Below are positions 25,532 to 35,458 of a stretch of 64,000 nt of DNA, piece after piece. Source of the DNA: Pseudoalteromonas lipolytica (GTDB taxonomy: Bacteria; Pseudomonadota; Gammaproteobacteria; Enterobacterales; Alteromonadaceae); contig NZ_FPAZ01000012.1 of NCBI RefSeq assembly GCF_900116435.1, positions 62,001-126,000 of the forward strand, in the 5' to 3' direction. The first letter of the stretch is position 1. Each line of letters starts with the position of its first letter. The notes beneath the pieces were generated by a model, which had not been told where the DNA came from, did not search any database, and saw only the letters and a list, made by a program, of their open reading frames with translations. The position numbers and the translations under genes are program-made.

Positions 25532-28500
25532 ATGGCGTTTGCGCAATGGGCAGCATTGCCTTGGGTAAAATCTGAGAAAGATAAAATTCACTGGGGACAA
25601 CTAACCGGCAGCGGGCTGAGTATCGCAATAGCCGAAGGTGTGAAACAACATAACGAACTTGTTGTGATTGTCACCCCAGATACACCAAGCGCCCTTCGCC
25701 TTGAAACTGAACTCGAATTTTTATTACCTGAAAACCCAGTCATGGTCTTCCCTGACTGGGAAACGTTACCTTATGATCATTTTTCACCGCATCAGGATAT
25801 TATCTCTGCGCGTCTTGCCACTCTTAACACCTTAAAAAAAGAACAACAAAGCGTGTTAATTGTGCCCGTGTCGACCTTGATGCTACGCACTGCTCCCGCG
25901 TCATTTATCTATGGTTCAACCCTTAATTTTACGGTGGGTGACACGCTAGATACTCACACCCTACGTGATAACCTTGAGCAAGCAGGCTACTTACATGTTC
26001 AACAAGTGATGGAGCATGGTGAATATGCAATACGTGGCTCAATTGTTGACTTATACCCGATGGGGAGTCCTCACCCATTCAGATTAGACTTTTTTGACGA
26101 TGAACTAGACAGCATCCGCTTGTTTGACGTAGAAAGCCAACGTTCTGATGAAAAAGTCGATAAAATAGAGCTCTTACCGGCCCACGAATTCCCGACAAAC
26201 GATGCAGATATAGAACGGTTTAGAATTAACTATCGTGAACAATTTGGTGCCAGCTCCGAGCAAGATTCTATCTACATGCAGGTAACCAAAGGCACTTGGC
26301 CTGCGGGGATTGAATATTACATGCCGCTGTTTTTCGATCAACTAGCGACAATTTTCGATTACCTTCCTAACAATACCACTTTCATGCACTTTGGTGATAT
26401 TGAGCATGCCGCTGAGCAGTTTTGGCATGATGTAAATGTACGCTATGAAAACCGCCGTGTAGACCCTCTTAGACCGCTTCTTGAGCCTATAAAACTTTAT
26501 CAAAGTGTCAATGAACTGTTTGGTGAGTTTGCACACTACGCGCGAATACGTTTATCACAGGCAAAGCTTGGTACGAAAGCAGGACACACAAATTTAGCCA
26601 GCAACGATTTACCCAATGTACGTATTGATCATAAATTGCATGAGCCGTATCAAGGCCTAATTGACTATGTTGCCAGTGAAAAAAAACAAAAAGGCCGTGT
26701 GCTACTGTCTGTAGAGTCTGACGGACGACGTGAATCGCTGCTGACACTGTTAAAACCAAGTGGTTTAAAGTTTAAAGAATTTAATTCATTCACCGACTTT
26801 ACCCAAAGCTCTAGTGATGTGGGTTTAATCGTCTCGCCCCTTGAGCAAAGTGTGGTACTGGATGGTAAACCCCGTTTAACCATCATTACAGAGCAAGAGT
26901 TATTAGGTATTAAGGTGTCTCAGCGCAGACGCCGAAAACATAAATACGAAGCAAGCCAAGATGCATTAATTCGCAATCTGGCAGAACTTCGTCAAGGTCA
27001 ACCAATTGTGCACCTTGATCACGGTGTGGGTCGTTATCAAGGTCTTGAAACCATTGATGCTGCAGGGGTGATTACCGAGTTTGTTACGATCACCTACGCA
27101 AACGAAGCCAAACTCTATGTGCCCGTTTCTGCACTTCATATGTTGAGCCGTTATTCAGGTGGAGAAGAAGCAAGTGCCCCACTTCATAAACTGGGTTCAG
27201 ATGCATGGGAAAAAGCGAAAAAACGCGCCGCAGAAAAAGTACGCGATGTCGCTGCTGAGCTATTAGATATTTACGCAAAACGCCAAGCTAAACCTGGCAA
27301 TATGTTTAAGCTTGACGGCAGTGCTTATCGCCAATTTAGCGACAGCTTTCCATTTGAAGAAACAGACGACCAACGCAACGCCATCGAAGCTGTACTAGGC
27401 GATATGCAAAGTAAACAGGCTATGGACCGATTAGTGTGCGGTGATGTGGGTTTTGGTAAAACAGAAGTCGCCATGCGCGCTGCCTTCGTTGCCGTAAATG
27501 ATAACAAGCAAGTCGCCGTGCTAGTCCCGACCACGTTACTTGCACAGCAACATTTTGAAAACTTTAAAGATCGCTTCGCTGATTTGCCAATAGAAGTCGG
27601 TGTTTTATCGCGTTTTAATTCGACAAAAGAACAAAAAGAAACACTGGATAAAATGGCCGAAGGCAAGCTAGATATTGTCATAGGTACACACAAATTAATT
27701 CAGCAAGACATTAAATTTAAAGACTTAGGCTTATTAATCGTTGATGAAGAACATCGCTTTGGTGTTCGTCAAAAAGAAAAGATAAAAGCACTGCGCGCCG
27801 ATGTCGACATTTTAACCCTCACCGCCACCCCGATTCCGCGTACACTGAATATGGCAATGAGCGGCATGCGCGACTTATCGATTATCGCCACACCACCGGC
27901 TAAACGATTGGCCGTTAAAACCTTTGTAAGACAACGTGATGCTGAGCTCATTCGCGAAGCTATTCTGCGTGAAATTAAGCGCGGCGGCCAAGTTTATTTC
28001 TTACACAATAATGTTGAAACTATCGACCGTGTTGCTGAAGAAATTACTGAGTGGGTACCAGAAGCAAGCGTTACCACTGCACACGGCCAAATGCGTGAAC
28101 GCGAGCTTGAGCAAATCATGAGTGATTTTTATCACCAAAAATACAATGTGATTGTGTGTACAACAATCATTGAAACCGGCATTGATGTTCCGACTGCGAA
28201 TACCATCATAATGGATAGAGCCGACAAGCTTGGCCTAGCTCAGCTGCACCAGCTTCGCGGCCGCGTTGGTCGAAGTCACCACCAAGCATACGCGTATTTA
28301 TTAACAGGCAATCCAAAGTCATTAACTAAAGATGCAGTAAAACGCCTTGAGGCCATCGAGTCTTTAGAAGATTTAGGCGCAGGCTTTGCGTTAGCGACGC
28401 ATGATTTAGAAATTCGTGGCGCGGGTGAGCTACTCGGTGATGATCAATCAGGGCAAATGCAGAGCATCGGTTTTAGCCTTTATATGGAAATGCTTGAACA

Positions 28501-29005
28501 GGCCGTTAACGCACTAAAAGAAGGCAAAGAGCCAACACTGGAGAACCTGCTAGGTCAACAGACTGAGGTTGATTTAAAACTGCCAGCCTTATTACCGGAT
28601 GATTATATTCATGATGTAAATGCACGCTTAGGAATCTATAAACGCATCGCAAGCTGTGCTAATCTCAATGACATGGACGAGCTACAGGTCGAGTTAATAG
28701 ACCGATTTGGTTTACTCCCAGATGCCACTAAAAACTTATTTAGTTTGCAACAACTGAAATTGCAAGCCAGCAATATTGGCATCAAAAAGATTGAAGCAAA
28801 CCCGAAAGGCGGCTATTTTGAGTTTAGCCAGCATACAAAGGTTAACCCTAGCTTCATTATAGGTTTGATACAAAGTGCTCCGCATATATATAAAATGGAC
28901 GGCGCAAATAAATTGCGTTTTGCGATCAGCGAGGCGAACCCTCGTGAACGCTTGAAAATGGTCACTGCAATGATTGCAGATTTCGAAAAAAAGGTTAGCC
29001 ATTAA
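25532..29005 (+). CDS. mfd: transcription-repair coupling factor
   Basis: At 1157 residues the length is typical of Mfd. It has the N-terminal UvrB-like module (VFPDWETLPYDHFSPHQDII), the CarD-like RNA polymerase interaction domain (GQPIVHLDHGVGRYQGLETI), and superfamily 2 helicase motifs: Walker A GDVGFGKTEVAMRAAF, DEEHRFG, TATPIPRTLNM and QLRGRVGRS. The C-terminal TRCF domain is complete. Mfd removes RNA polymerase stalled at lesions and recruits UvrA. AAGGAG precedes the ATG by 7 nt. It sits 22 bp after aguB and overlaps the next gene by 1 bp (TAATG). Confidence 0.97.
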   Translation: MAFAQWAALPWVKSEKDKIHWGQLTGSGLSIAIAEGVKQHNELVVIVTPDTPSALRLETELEFLLPENPVMVFPDWETLPYDHFSPHQDIISARLATLNTLKKEQQSVLIVPVSTLMLRTAPASFIYGSTLNFTVGDTLDTHTLRDNLEQAGYLHVQQVMEHGEYAIRGSIVDLYPMGSPHPFRLDFFDDELDSIRLFDVESQRSDEKVDKIELLPAHEFPTNDADIERFRINYREQFGASSEQDSIYMQVTKGTWPAGIEYYMPLFFDQLATIFDYLPNNTTFMHFGDIEHAAEQFWHDVNVRYENRRVDPLRPLLEPIKLYQSVNELFGEFAHYARIRLSQAKLGTKAGHTNLASNDLPNVRIDHKLHEPYQGLIDYVASEKKQKGRVLLSVESDGRRESLLTLLKPSGLKFKEFNSFTDFTQSSSDVGLIVSPLEQSVVLDGKPRLTIITEQELLGIKVSQRRRRKHKYEASQDALIRNLAELRQGQPIVHLDHGVGRYQGLETIDAAGVITEFVTITYANEAKLYVPVSALHMLSRYSGGEEASAPLHKLGSDAWEKAKKRAAEKVRDVAAELLDIYAKRQAKPGNMFKLDGSAYRQFSDSFPFEETDDQRNAIEAVLGDMQSKQAMDRLVCGDVGFGKTEVAMRAAFVAVNDNKQVAVLVPTTLLAQQHFENFKDRFADLPIEVGVLSRFNSTKEQKETLDKMAEGKLDIVIGTHKLIQQDIKFKDLGLLIVDEEHRFGVRQKEKIKALRADVDILTLTATPIPRTLNMAMSGMRDLSIIATPPAKRLAVKTFVRQRDAELIREAILREIKRGGQVYFLHNNVETIDRVAEEITEWVPEASVTTAHGQMRERELEQIMSDFYHQKYNVIVCTTIIETGIDVPTANTIIMDRADKLGLAQLHQLRGRVGRSHHQAYAYLLTGNPKSLTKDAVKRLEAIESLEDLGAGFALATHDLEIRGAGELLGDDQSGQMQSIGFSLYMEMLEQAVNALKEGKEPTLENLLGQQTEVDLKLPALLPDDYIHDVNARLGIYKRIASCANLNDMDELQVELIDRFGLLPDATKNLFSLQQLKLQASNIGIKKIEANPKGGYFEFSQHTKVNPSFIIGLIQSAPHIYKMDGANKLRFAISEANPRERLKMVTAMIADFEKKVSH

Positions 29006-29838
29006 TGTTGTTTAGAAATAGTTTTATTTTACTTTGTTGCTTATTTACAAGCTCATCGTTTGCAGCACGCTGGTTCGAAATAGAAGTGCTTATTTATAAA
29101 CAACGTCCAGCGCCCTACTTACAAGAAGATTTCTCGTTAAAACATGATGAAATCAATGCAAAACGTTCGAAAGACTTATTATCACCTGTCTACAAAGCGC
29201 ACGCTAAACAAGCTTGTATTAACGGTGATAGTCGTTTTCGTTCACAGTCATTTACTGATGAATTGATTAATTCAAACCCACATTCGAATGTCTGTGACGA
29301 CAGCGTTGATTTTTTAGCAAGCTACAACGAATTACCAGTCTCTCCCCCTGTCGAACCACGTGAAGACACCGACGAAATTTATTTAATGGCGCCTGAGCAA
29401 CTGCAATTTACTGAACAGAAAAACCAGCTTGATAGAAAAGGTTTGACACCGTTATTACACACCGGTTGGCGTTTTCCTGAAATGAGTGAATCACGCGCTC
29501 AAAGTATTCGGTTATTTGCAGGCAAACATTTAGCAGCAAGTTCACCTGCTATTGAACCAGATAACAATGACTTTATTAGCCTAGTAACTCCATCAGAGCA
29601 ATATATTCCGGAGAGTTTGCAACAAACGCCTGATTGGGAATTAGATGGTTTAATGAAAATTTACGTTCGTCATTACCTTTTTATAAATGCTGATTTTGAT
29701 ATTAGTCAACGTTTAGAAACCGGTGATTATGAAAAAGCCCGCTTTTCACAATTTAAGCGTGTGATCAGCAACGAAATACATTATTTCGATCATCCTCGTA
29801 TGGGCATGATCGTGCAAATAAGACGCTACAACCATTAA
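29005..29838 (+). CDS. csiV: CsiV-family periplasmic protein
   Basis: This 277-residue exported protein has a signal peptide (SFILLCCLFTSSSFAARWFE, cleavage after SFA). The mature N-terminus RWFEIEVLIYKQ and the C-terminal strands WELDGLMKIYVRHYLFINAD and HYFDHPRMGMIVQIRR fit CsiV, named in Vibrio cholerae as an activator of the peptidoglycan polymerase partner LpoA/PBP1A and required for growth with D-amino acids. It directly follows mfd with 1-bp overlap. The middle region is low in recognisable motifs. The family call is good; the function here is inferred from Vibrio. Confidence 0.75.
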   Translation: MLFRNSFILLCCLFTSSSFAARWFEIEVLIYKQRPAPYLQEDFSLKHDEINAKRSKDLLSPVYKAHAKQACINGDSRFRSQSFTDELINSNPHSNVCDDSVDFLASYNELPVSPPVEPREDTDEIYLMAPEQLQFTEQKNQLDRKGLTPLLHTGWRFPEMSESRAQSIRLFAGKHLAASSPAIEPDNNDFISLVTPSEQYIPESLQQTPDWELDGLMKIYVRHYLFINADFDISQRLETGDYEKARFSQFKRVISNEIHYFDHPRMGMIVQIRRYNH

Positions 29839-29849
29839 TGGAATCTATT

Positions 29850-30113
29850 ATGAAAAAATACATGGCAATTGCTGCTGCCGCTGCAGTGTTAACATTAGCT
29901 GGCTGCTCTAAAGTAAACCTTGAGAACTATGAAAAAATAAAAATCGGTATGGATAAAGCAGAAGTTGAAGCTATCTTAGGTTCAGCTGATAAGTGCGAAG
30001 AGAAAACACTGCATACGAACTGTATCTGGGGTGATAATGATAAAAATATCGAAATCACTTTGGTTTCAGATAAAGTATCGCTTTATAGTAAAACAGGTTT
30101 AGACGCTAAATAA
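29850..30113 (+). CDS. small lipoprotein (DUF3862, SmpA/BamE-like fold)
   Basis: This 87-residue lipoprotein has signal MKKYMAIAAAAAVLTLAGC with lipobox LAGC. The mature part (LENYEKIKIGMDKAEVEAIL, then G-x-A-x-KC) resembles the small two-helix plus sheet domain of DUF3862/BamE-type proteins, with a probable disulfide between the two later cysteines. ATG 29850 gives the proper signal peptide; an ATG at 29838 overlapping the csiV stop would only add four residues. Probably co-transcribed with csiV. Function unknown. Confidence 0.8.
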   Translation: MKKYMAIAAAAAVLTLAGCSKVNLENYEKIKIGMDKAEVEAILGSADKCEEKTLHTNCIWGDNDKNIEITLVSDKVSLYSKTGLDAK

Positions 30114-30120
30114 TCCTGCA

Positions 30121-30141
30121 AGGGTGGCATATAGCCACCCT
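30121..30141. terminator. hairpin between convergent genes
   Basis: Perfect stem AGGGTGGC/GCCACCCT with a 5-nt loop between the small lipoprotein gene and the convergent membrane-protein gene. No U-run, so terminator strength is uncertain. Confidence 0.6.
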
Positions 30142-31513
30142 ACTCACTCTTATCTAATTGACTGTGGATCAGCTCTATATTAATAATTTTGCTGCGATTT
30201 AACGTAATTTTGTAGCGTTCATACCTAGTTTCGTGCTCATTTTCTGAAAAAACTAACACCAAATTTAATTGGTAACGCCTCTCAACTGCCTGCTTTGATA
30301 TTTTATTACTGTCGAGATGATAGAGTTTCCCCTCACCACGTTTTAAGTAACGCGCAAACGGCGCTAAGCTAAAGCTAACAGTTTGTTGCAACGTATCATA
30401 CCCGGGCAAAAACTCTTTTGCATTGACGTGTGTTTCACTGGCAAAGTGTAACCATTGTGCTGCTTGTTTATTTTGATGGCGACGCTTAGAAAATATCTGA
30501 CGCACTTTTTTTGGGATCCGCTTGAACGAGGTGTATTCGAGCCAAATGTACTGACTGGCGATCCTGTCTTTTGTAATACTGTTCTTAAACTGAAAACGCC
30601 ATTTCGGCCGGCCTCTCACAATGGCACGCCAAATAACACGGGTTATATCTTCTTTAAATATTTCACGCAGCCCGTAGATCACCCCTAAAATCAAAATTAA
30701 TGTTGCTGTTACTTCAGTAAAGGTTGAGCGTGCATTAAGTACAACCAGCATCACAAAAGCCATTATAACGGCAGTGACAGTGCCTTTAACCATTCGCTTT
30801 AGATAACTATTAAGATGGCGTGTGGTGCGATTTAAGATAACGCCATGCTCAATTAAGCGTTGTAATAAACGCATTTTATTTGTAATGCGGTTTGCATCTT
30901 CAAGGGTTGATTGCGAATTATACTCTTGTTCTTCTCGGTAGCTGTTTTCTGCTTTACAGAAATCGAGCAACTCACCACGCTCTTTTGCAAAATCGCTACT
31001 GCGCGGCCCTTCGTCTAATAACTTTAAAAATGATTGTTCAACATGCCAGCTTAAATAGTTATCGGCATTTTTATAAAATGGCAGCAACTTTTCATCATCT
31101 GGGGTATAACGACGTAGTTTTTTTAGTAACCCTTCAGTTTGCTCACACAACTCCATCGCCGCAGGGTAAAACTCGTCAGCTTCGTTATGTTTTAGGGTGT
31201 CTTTAATATCGGCATTGAGTGCTAGACGAACCTGATAACAATATAAATTTAGGTTTTGCCTATAATCTTGTTGCTCACCTTTGTTTTTACTCACAAACCG
31301 ACTTCGCACCAGTGGCAAGTGAATATTGTTCGCATTGTAAGCTAGGTGCGACTTAAAGTGGTTGTTGAAGTACGCTTCTTCACTGAGTGTTTGCGGGTTG
31401 ACACTCATTTCATTTGGAATAGAAAAATACAGATCGAGACGCTGCTCTGCGCGGGGACTTAGCTCAGGTTCGATAATAAAAGATAGGTTTTCGTCTTGTT
31501 TAAGCAATATCAC
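30140..31513 (-). CDS. unrecognised 457-residue membrane-anchored protein
   Basis: I do not recognise a family. Residues 1-245 are hydrophilic and largely helical with many charged residues and no signal peptide. Two adjacent membrane segments lie at about 243-261 and 266-285 (TAVIMAFVMLVVLNA; ATLILILGVIYGLREIF). The C-terminal 170 residues are strongly basic (GRPKWRFQFKNS, KKVRQIFSKRRHQNK) and end in beta-rich sequence. The topology suggests two cytoplasmic domains around a helical hairpin. It ends at a hairpin shared with the convergent lipoprotein gene and is a single-gene unit. Function unknown. Confidence 0.8.
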   Translation of the reverse strand: MILLKQDENLSFIIEPELSPRAEQRLDLYFSIPNEMSVNPQTLSEEAYFNNHFKSHLAYNANNIHLPLVRSRFVSKNKGEQQDYRQNLNLYCYQVRLALNADIKDTLKHNEADEFYPAAMELCEQTEGLLKKLRRYTPDDEKLLPFYKNADNYLSWHVEQSFLKLLDEGPRSSDFAKERGELLDFCKAENSYREEQEYNSQSTLEDANRITNKMRLLQRLIEHGVILNRTTRHLNSYLKRMVKGTVTAVIMAFVMLVVLNARSTFTEVTATLILILGVIYGLREIFKEDITRVIWRAIVRGRPKWRFQFKNSITKDRIASQYIWLEYTSFKRIPKKVRQIFSKRRHQNKQAAQWLHFASETHVNAKEFLPGYDTLQQTVSFSLAPFARYLKRGEGKLYHLDSNKISKQAVERRYQLNLVLVFSENEHETRYERYKITLNRSKIINIELIHSQLDKSE

Positions 31514-31563
31514 CTCGTTGTTTACTTTTACACTGTAAGTTTACGCCGAGATAGCTTTTCAGA

Positions 31564-31596
31564 CAATAAAAAAGGCCCAGTAAAAACCGGGCCTTA
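31564..31596 (-). terminator. rho-independent terminator of the second TonB receptor
   Basis: On the minus strand AAGGCCC (31595-31589) pairs with GGGCCTT (31578-31572) around a 10-nt loop and is followed by TTTTTATT. It lies 20 bp downstream of the receptor stop. Confidence 0.88.
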
Positions 31597-31615
31597 ATAA
31601 TCATTTCAAACTAGA

Positions 31616-34333
31616 TTAGAACTTAACGTTCACACCAGCGTGGAAACGACGACCTAGTACATCGTATGTGTACGGGTCAGTGTTTGAGTCATTGTTACCT
31701 GTGTAGTAAGGTGGCTCTTTATCGAACAAGTTATTAACACCTGCAGATAAAGTCACTGTATCAGATAGTAAGTATGAACCACTGATGTCATGATAAACAA
31801 CTGATGGTGTTGTAGGTGCTAAGCATGAATCTTTACCAACACATGCATAGCTATCCATTCCTGCAATGTAACGTGCTTGGTATTGAGCATCCCAATTATC
31901 ACCCGCTACATTTAGCGTGAAGTTAGATTTGATATCTGCATATCCACCAATGTTTGATGTAATTAGTCCAGCGTAGTCAACGGTGTCATTTAATACAGTC
32001 ACAACATACTCATCTAAATATGTTGTGTCTAAACCTGCTTTCCAGTTAAGGCCTGCAGCTTCAAAGCTGTATGCTAAGTTAAGGTCAACACCTGAAGTCT
32101 TTTCAGAACCAACATTTTGAAGTTGATTGTTAAAACTAATACGGCCAGTACTATCAATACCGATGTTTGCTGATTGACATAATACTGTGTCGCTATTTGC
32201 AGAAGTAGCTAAACATTGATCAACAATATACTGCTCATTAACTGACGCAATTGCATTTTCAATATCGATTTTGTAGTAATCAAGCGTCATGCTGAAGCCT
32301 TCAAACCACTCAGGCTCGTAAACGATACCTGCAGTAAACGTATCTGCTTCTTCAGGAGTAAGAAGAGAGTTACCACCTACAGTTACTTCAGCTTGGTCTT
32401 GAGCACCTGGGTATGATATACGTTCGAAAGATGGTGAATTACCAGAATATAACTCAGAAACAGTTGGTGCACGGAACGCAGTTGACACAACGCTACGTAG
32501 CATTAATTCATCGTTTGCTTTCCAGGTTAAACCTAGTTTCCATGTTTCATCTGAACCAAATGTGCTGTAATCAAACGCACGAATTGCAGCACTTAATTCA
32601 ACATATTGAGCAAATGGCAATTCAGAAAGAAGTGGCAATGCAAATTCAACATACGCTTCATTAACATCAAAACCACCTGAAGTTGGCTCTACTGGAGGAT
32701 CATTAGCCAGACCTTGTGCTGTAAGTGAGTCAGGTGTGTACCATGCTTTTTCTTGACGGCGTTCAACACCTGCAGCGAATGCAGCAAAACCAGCTGGTAA
32801 TTCAAACATTTCACCTGAGATCGATGCTGATAGCATAAATAATTGGCTACCACCGTTGTTAACTTCAGTGTAAACATTTTTACGGAAATCTTCAGATACC
32901 CATGCAGCTTGATCTAATGGGTTAAAAGTCCCCTCAGTGATTTGGTCTTGAATAGCACCCATGTTGTGAAGGTTGCTTAGCTTGTCAACTGAGTCATTAC
33001 GACCAAAGTTAGCAGACACATCCCAAGCATAATCACCAATGAAACCTTCGGCACCAATTACTGCACGAACAGTGTCTACAGATTGCTCAAAGTAACGTGC
33101 ACCTGTATCAGTCATGCGACGACCATAAGAAATATCATCGCCATAAGCGTAGTTCAGAGTATCAGTGATGTAGTTGCCATCAGCATCACGATCTGCAATA
33201 CCGTCACCATCACGATCTACTTTACCAACATATGTTTGACCAAGTAATGAGTCACCCATATTTTCAGTATATTTGAAATCAAACCATACTGGTTGAGCAG
33301 CCATTTGCTGTTCTGACCAACGTTTAGTATAAGTGAATTCTGAAAACAATGTTGTGTCATCAGATAGTTCATATCGTGCTAAACCAGTCAGGTTTAAACG
33401 CTCCATTGGCGTATACAAATAGCTGTCAGGTGCAAAGTTATAAAGATCAGAATCACTGTAAGGGTGTAAGCCATCTTTACCACTTAAACCATAATCGCTA
33501 GGCGCTAAGCTAGAAGTAATTTTTTTACCATCAGCATCGACTGTTTCACCTTTATCGTTTACATCACCGATGACCCCACCTTGCCAAATGTGACCGCCTT
33601 CACTGTATTGTGAGCCACCATTACAATTTAAACCATTAGCACCTTCAGCGATTGGACAAGAAGAAAAATCTCGGTCTGATTGCTTCGCTTTACCACGGTC
33701 TGTATATTGCATCCCGATTACAATATTACCCTTGTCGAATGATGAACCAACTGTGAAGTCAAATGAATTCTCAGTTGCATCACCTTCACCAGTGATAGCT
33801 GAGTTAACATTCATGTCAAGACCTTCAAAATCGTCTTTTAGAATGATGTTAACAACACCTGCTACCGCATCTGTACCATAAACAGCAGAAGCACCATCTT
33901 TAAGCACTTCAACTGATTTGATCATTGATACAGGGATTGTGTTTAAGTCGACAGTTGAAGCAGCACCAGTACCCGATGCAATCATACGGCGACCGTTAAC
34001 AAGAACCAATGTACGGCTGCTACCTAGACCACGTAAATCGATACGTGCATTACCACCAGAACCATTGTTGATACCTGGGTTAGTCATCGCACCGCCAGTG
34101 GCAGTCATTTTTTGTAATACGCTATCGATGCTAGTTGCACCCATCGCTTTAATATCGTCTGCGCCAATCAATGTTACTGGGCTTGCGTTTTCCATATCTG
34201 AACGCTTAATGCGAGAACCCGTAACTTGAATCTTTTCGATAGATTCTGCTGCATCATCAGCAGCTAAAACTTGCATGCTTGAGAACATTGGGATTGCTGA
34301 AACAACAGCTAAACCAAGAATTGATTTTTTCAT
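31616..34333 (-). CDS. TonB-dependent outer-membrane receptor
   Basis: This 905-residue receptor has a signal peptide (MKKSILGLAVVSAIPMFSSM, cleavage near VLA-AD), a TonB-box region (SIEKIQVTGSRIKRSD), a plug domain (RIDLRGLGSSRTLVLVNGRR, SVEVLKDGASAVYGTDAVAG) and a beta-barrel ending in the usual aromatic VKF. There is no STN domain, so it imports but does not signal through FecR. An outer loop (residues about 373-386) contains DRDGDGIADRDADG, an EF-hand/thrombospondin-3-like calcium pattern, and another loop has two cysteines (SSCP...LNCNG). The ligand is unknown; such receptors in Alteromonadales take up siderophores, peptides or oligosaccharides. A 576-bp upstream region suggests extensive regulation. 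Confidence 0.93.
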   Translation of the reverse strand: MKKSILGLAVVSAIPMFSSMQVLAADDAAESIEKIQVTGSRIKRSDMENASPVTLIGADDIKAMGATSIDSVLQKMTATGGAMTNPGINNGSGGNARIDLRGLGSSRTLVLVNGRRMIASGTGAASTVDLNTIPVSMIKSVEVLKDGASAVYGTDAVAGVVNIILKDDFEGLDMNVNSAITGEGDATENSFDFTVGSSFDKGNIVIGMQYTDRGKAKQSDRDFSSCPIAEGANGLNCNGGSQYSEGGHIWQGGVIGDVNDKGETVDADGKKITSSLAPSDYGLSGKDGLHPYSDSDLYNFAPDSYLYTPMERLNLTGLARYELSDDTTLFSEFTYTKRWSEQQMAAQPVWFDFKYTENMGDSLLGQTYVGKVDRDGDGIADRDADGNYITDTLNYAYGDDISYGRRMTDTGARYFEQSVDTVRAVIGAEGFIGDYAWDVSANFGRNDSVDKLSNLHNMGAIQDQITEGTFNPLDQAAWVSEDFRKNVYTEVNNGGSQLFMLSASISGEMFELPAGFAAFAAGVERRQEKAWYTPDSLTAQGLANDPPVEPTSGGFDVNEAYVEFALPLLSELPFAQYVELSAAIRAFDYSTFGSDETWKLGLTWKANDELMLRSVVSTAFRAPTVSELYSGNSPSFERISYPGAQDQAEVTVGGNSLLTPEEADTFTAGIVYEPEWFEGFSMTLDYYKIDIENAIASVNEQYIVDQCLATSANSDTVLCQSANIGIDSTGRISFNNQLQNVGSEKTSGVDLNLAYSFEAAGLNWKAGLDTTYLDEYVVTVLNDTVDYAGLITSNIGGYADIKSNFTLNVAGDNWDAQYQARYIAGMDSYACVGKDSCLAPTTPSVVYHDISGSYLLSDTVTLSAGVNNLFDKEPPYYTGNNDSNTDPYTYDVLGRRFHAGVNVKF

Positions 34334-34909
34334 GTGAAACCCTACTTGTTGGAAATTTACCTTTAGTTAGGTAGCGCTCGTTATTATTAGAATCACGAGT
34401 CAGCGGAGGGCAACTTAGGCGCAGTTAACTGAACGAAAACTGAATGGTAGATTAAATAAAAAACACCCCAAAAATTACGTACCCATTTAAGGTAATAAGA
34501 TTTCACTATGTATCAATGTTAACAATAAAAAACCAATACAAAACAAACAGGTACAAAATGTTTAAAACAAAAAAAACACGATTGAAATCAATTACACACA
34601 CTTTGTAATCAAGTGTAACCATGATGGATATTTGTCTTTAAATGAAAATTTTACAAGTTGATCACACAACGTTATAAAAACCGTAATAGGTCAATATGTC
34701 TGCTAACCATAGTTATTCACAAAAAATAACTAAATTGGCAAAGTTAGCTTTTAAACAAGGTATTAGAGGATGGTTTTTGTATTTTGTTCACACGGATTAA
34801 ATTTCCATGCAAAAAAGCAGTGAGAGCGTGTTATTCAAGAAAAGTGGCAAACGTAAAAAGCTATTACCTATTATAAGGCAATGAGGAGGCTGTTAATGCT
34901 CAACCTTAT
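34334..34909. other. 576-bp gene-free region upstream of the TonB receptor
   Basis: Very A+T-rich, with several poly-A and poly-T runs; it must hold the promoter and leader of the receptor on the minus strand. Short plus-strand frames near 34807 (25 codons) and 34895 (13 codons, behind AGGAGG) are visible but unsupported. I saw no strong hairpin, riboswitch-like motif or RNA gene by eye. Confidence 0.5.
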
Positions 34910-35332
34910 TTACACAGCATGGCGTGAGTCAAAGTAATAAAAAACACTCTGTTGACGGTTTTGCGCATCGGTAAAAACGACTGTCATTTTCCAAGTCATC
35001 ACAGGTTCGGAGCACACTCCGACCATCGTCTGGGCCGACCAATAACTGCCTTTTTGGGTAAACTGTAAAGGGATATACCCCATATACATCGTAACCCCTT
35101 CTAGTTTTGCCGAAACGTTATACGCATTTGGAGGTAATTTAAGGTTAATTGAAAAGGGAGTTTCTGGGCTAATGACTGAATTGGGCAACCAAATTTCCAC
35201 ACCGTTCGCAAACTGACAATGTGTATTTTTTTCGCACGTTGCACTTGTCTGTGGCTCATCTATACTTTGCCTGTCACAAGCAACTATGAAAACACTCAAA
35301 AACAAAATGTAGCTGGTTATTGTAGTTCGCAC
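34910..35332 (-). CDS. putative YtkA/FixH-like lipoprotein
   Basis: This 140-residue exported protein has signal MRTTITSYILFLSVFIVAC with a lipobox-like end (IVAC at about 19). The mature domain looks like a small beta-sandwich: INLKLPPNAYNVSAKLEG, then a Met-rich MYMGYIPLQF, GSYWSAQTMVGVCSEP, and MTWKMTVVF. This order of an MxMG turn, an aromatic YW strand, a CS segment and a TW strand recalls YtkA- and FixH-type domains, some of which bind copper. No database check was possible. It is divergent from ccoNOQP, sharing a 343-bp promoter region, which suggests a role in oxidase biogenesis or copper delivery. Confidence 0.6.
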   Translation of the reverse strand: MRTTITSYILFLSVFIVACDRQSIDEPQTSATCEKNTHCQFANGVEIWLPNSVISPETPFSINLKLPPNAYNVSAKLEGVTMYMGYIPLQFTQKGSYWSAQTMVGVCSEPVMTWKMTVVFTDAQNRQQSVFYYFDSRHAV

Positions 35333-35458
35333 TCAACTTACCTGTATAAAATAAAAGCGGATACTAGTCCGCTCGTCTATGAAAAACAACTAGGCTAAGT
35401 AGAATAAGTTAATAAAAATACAATGACTGACAAAAAATAACCAACAAAGCGGGAAAAT

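Noticed and set aside
34807..34935. Two very short plus-strand frames (25 and 13 codons), the second behind AGGAGG
   Set aside because: Too short, no similarity that I can see, and the second overlaps the end of a real gene on the other strand; kept only as a note.
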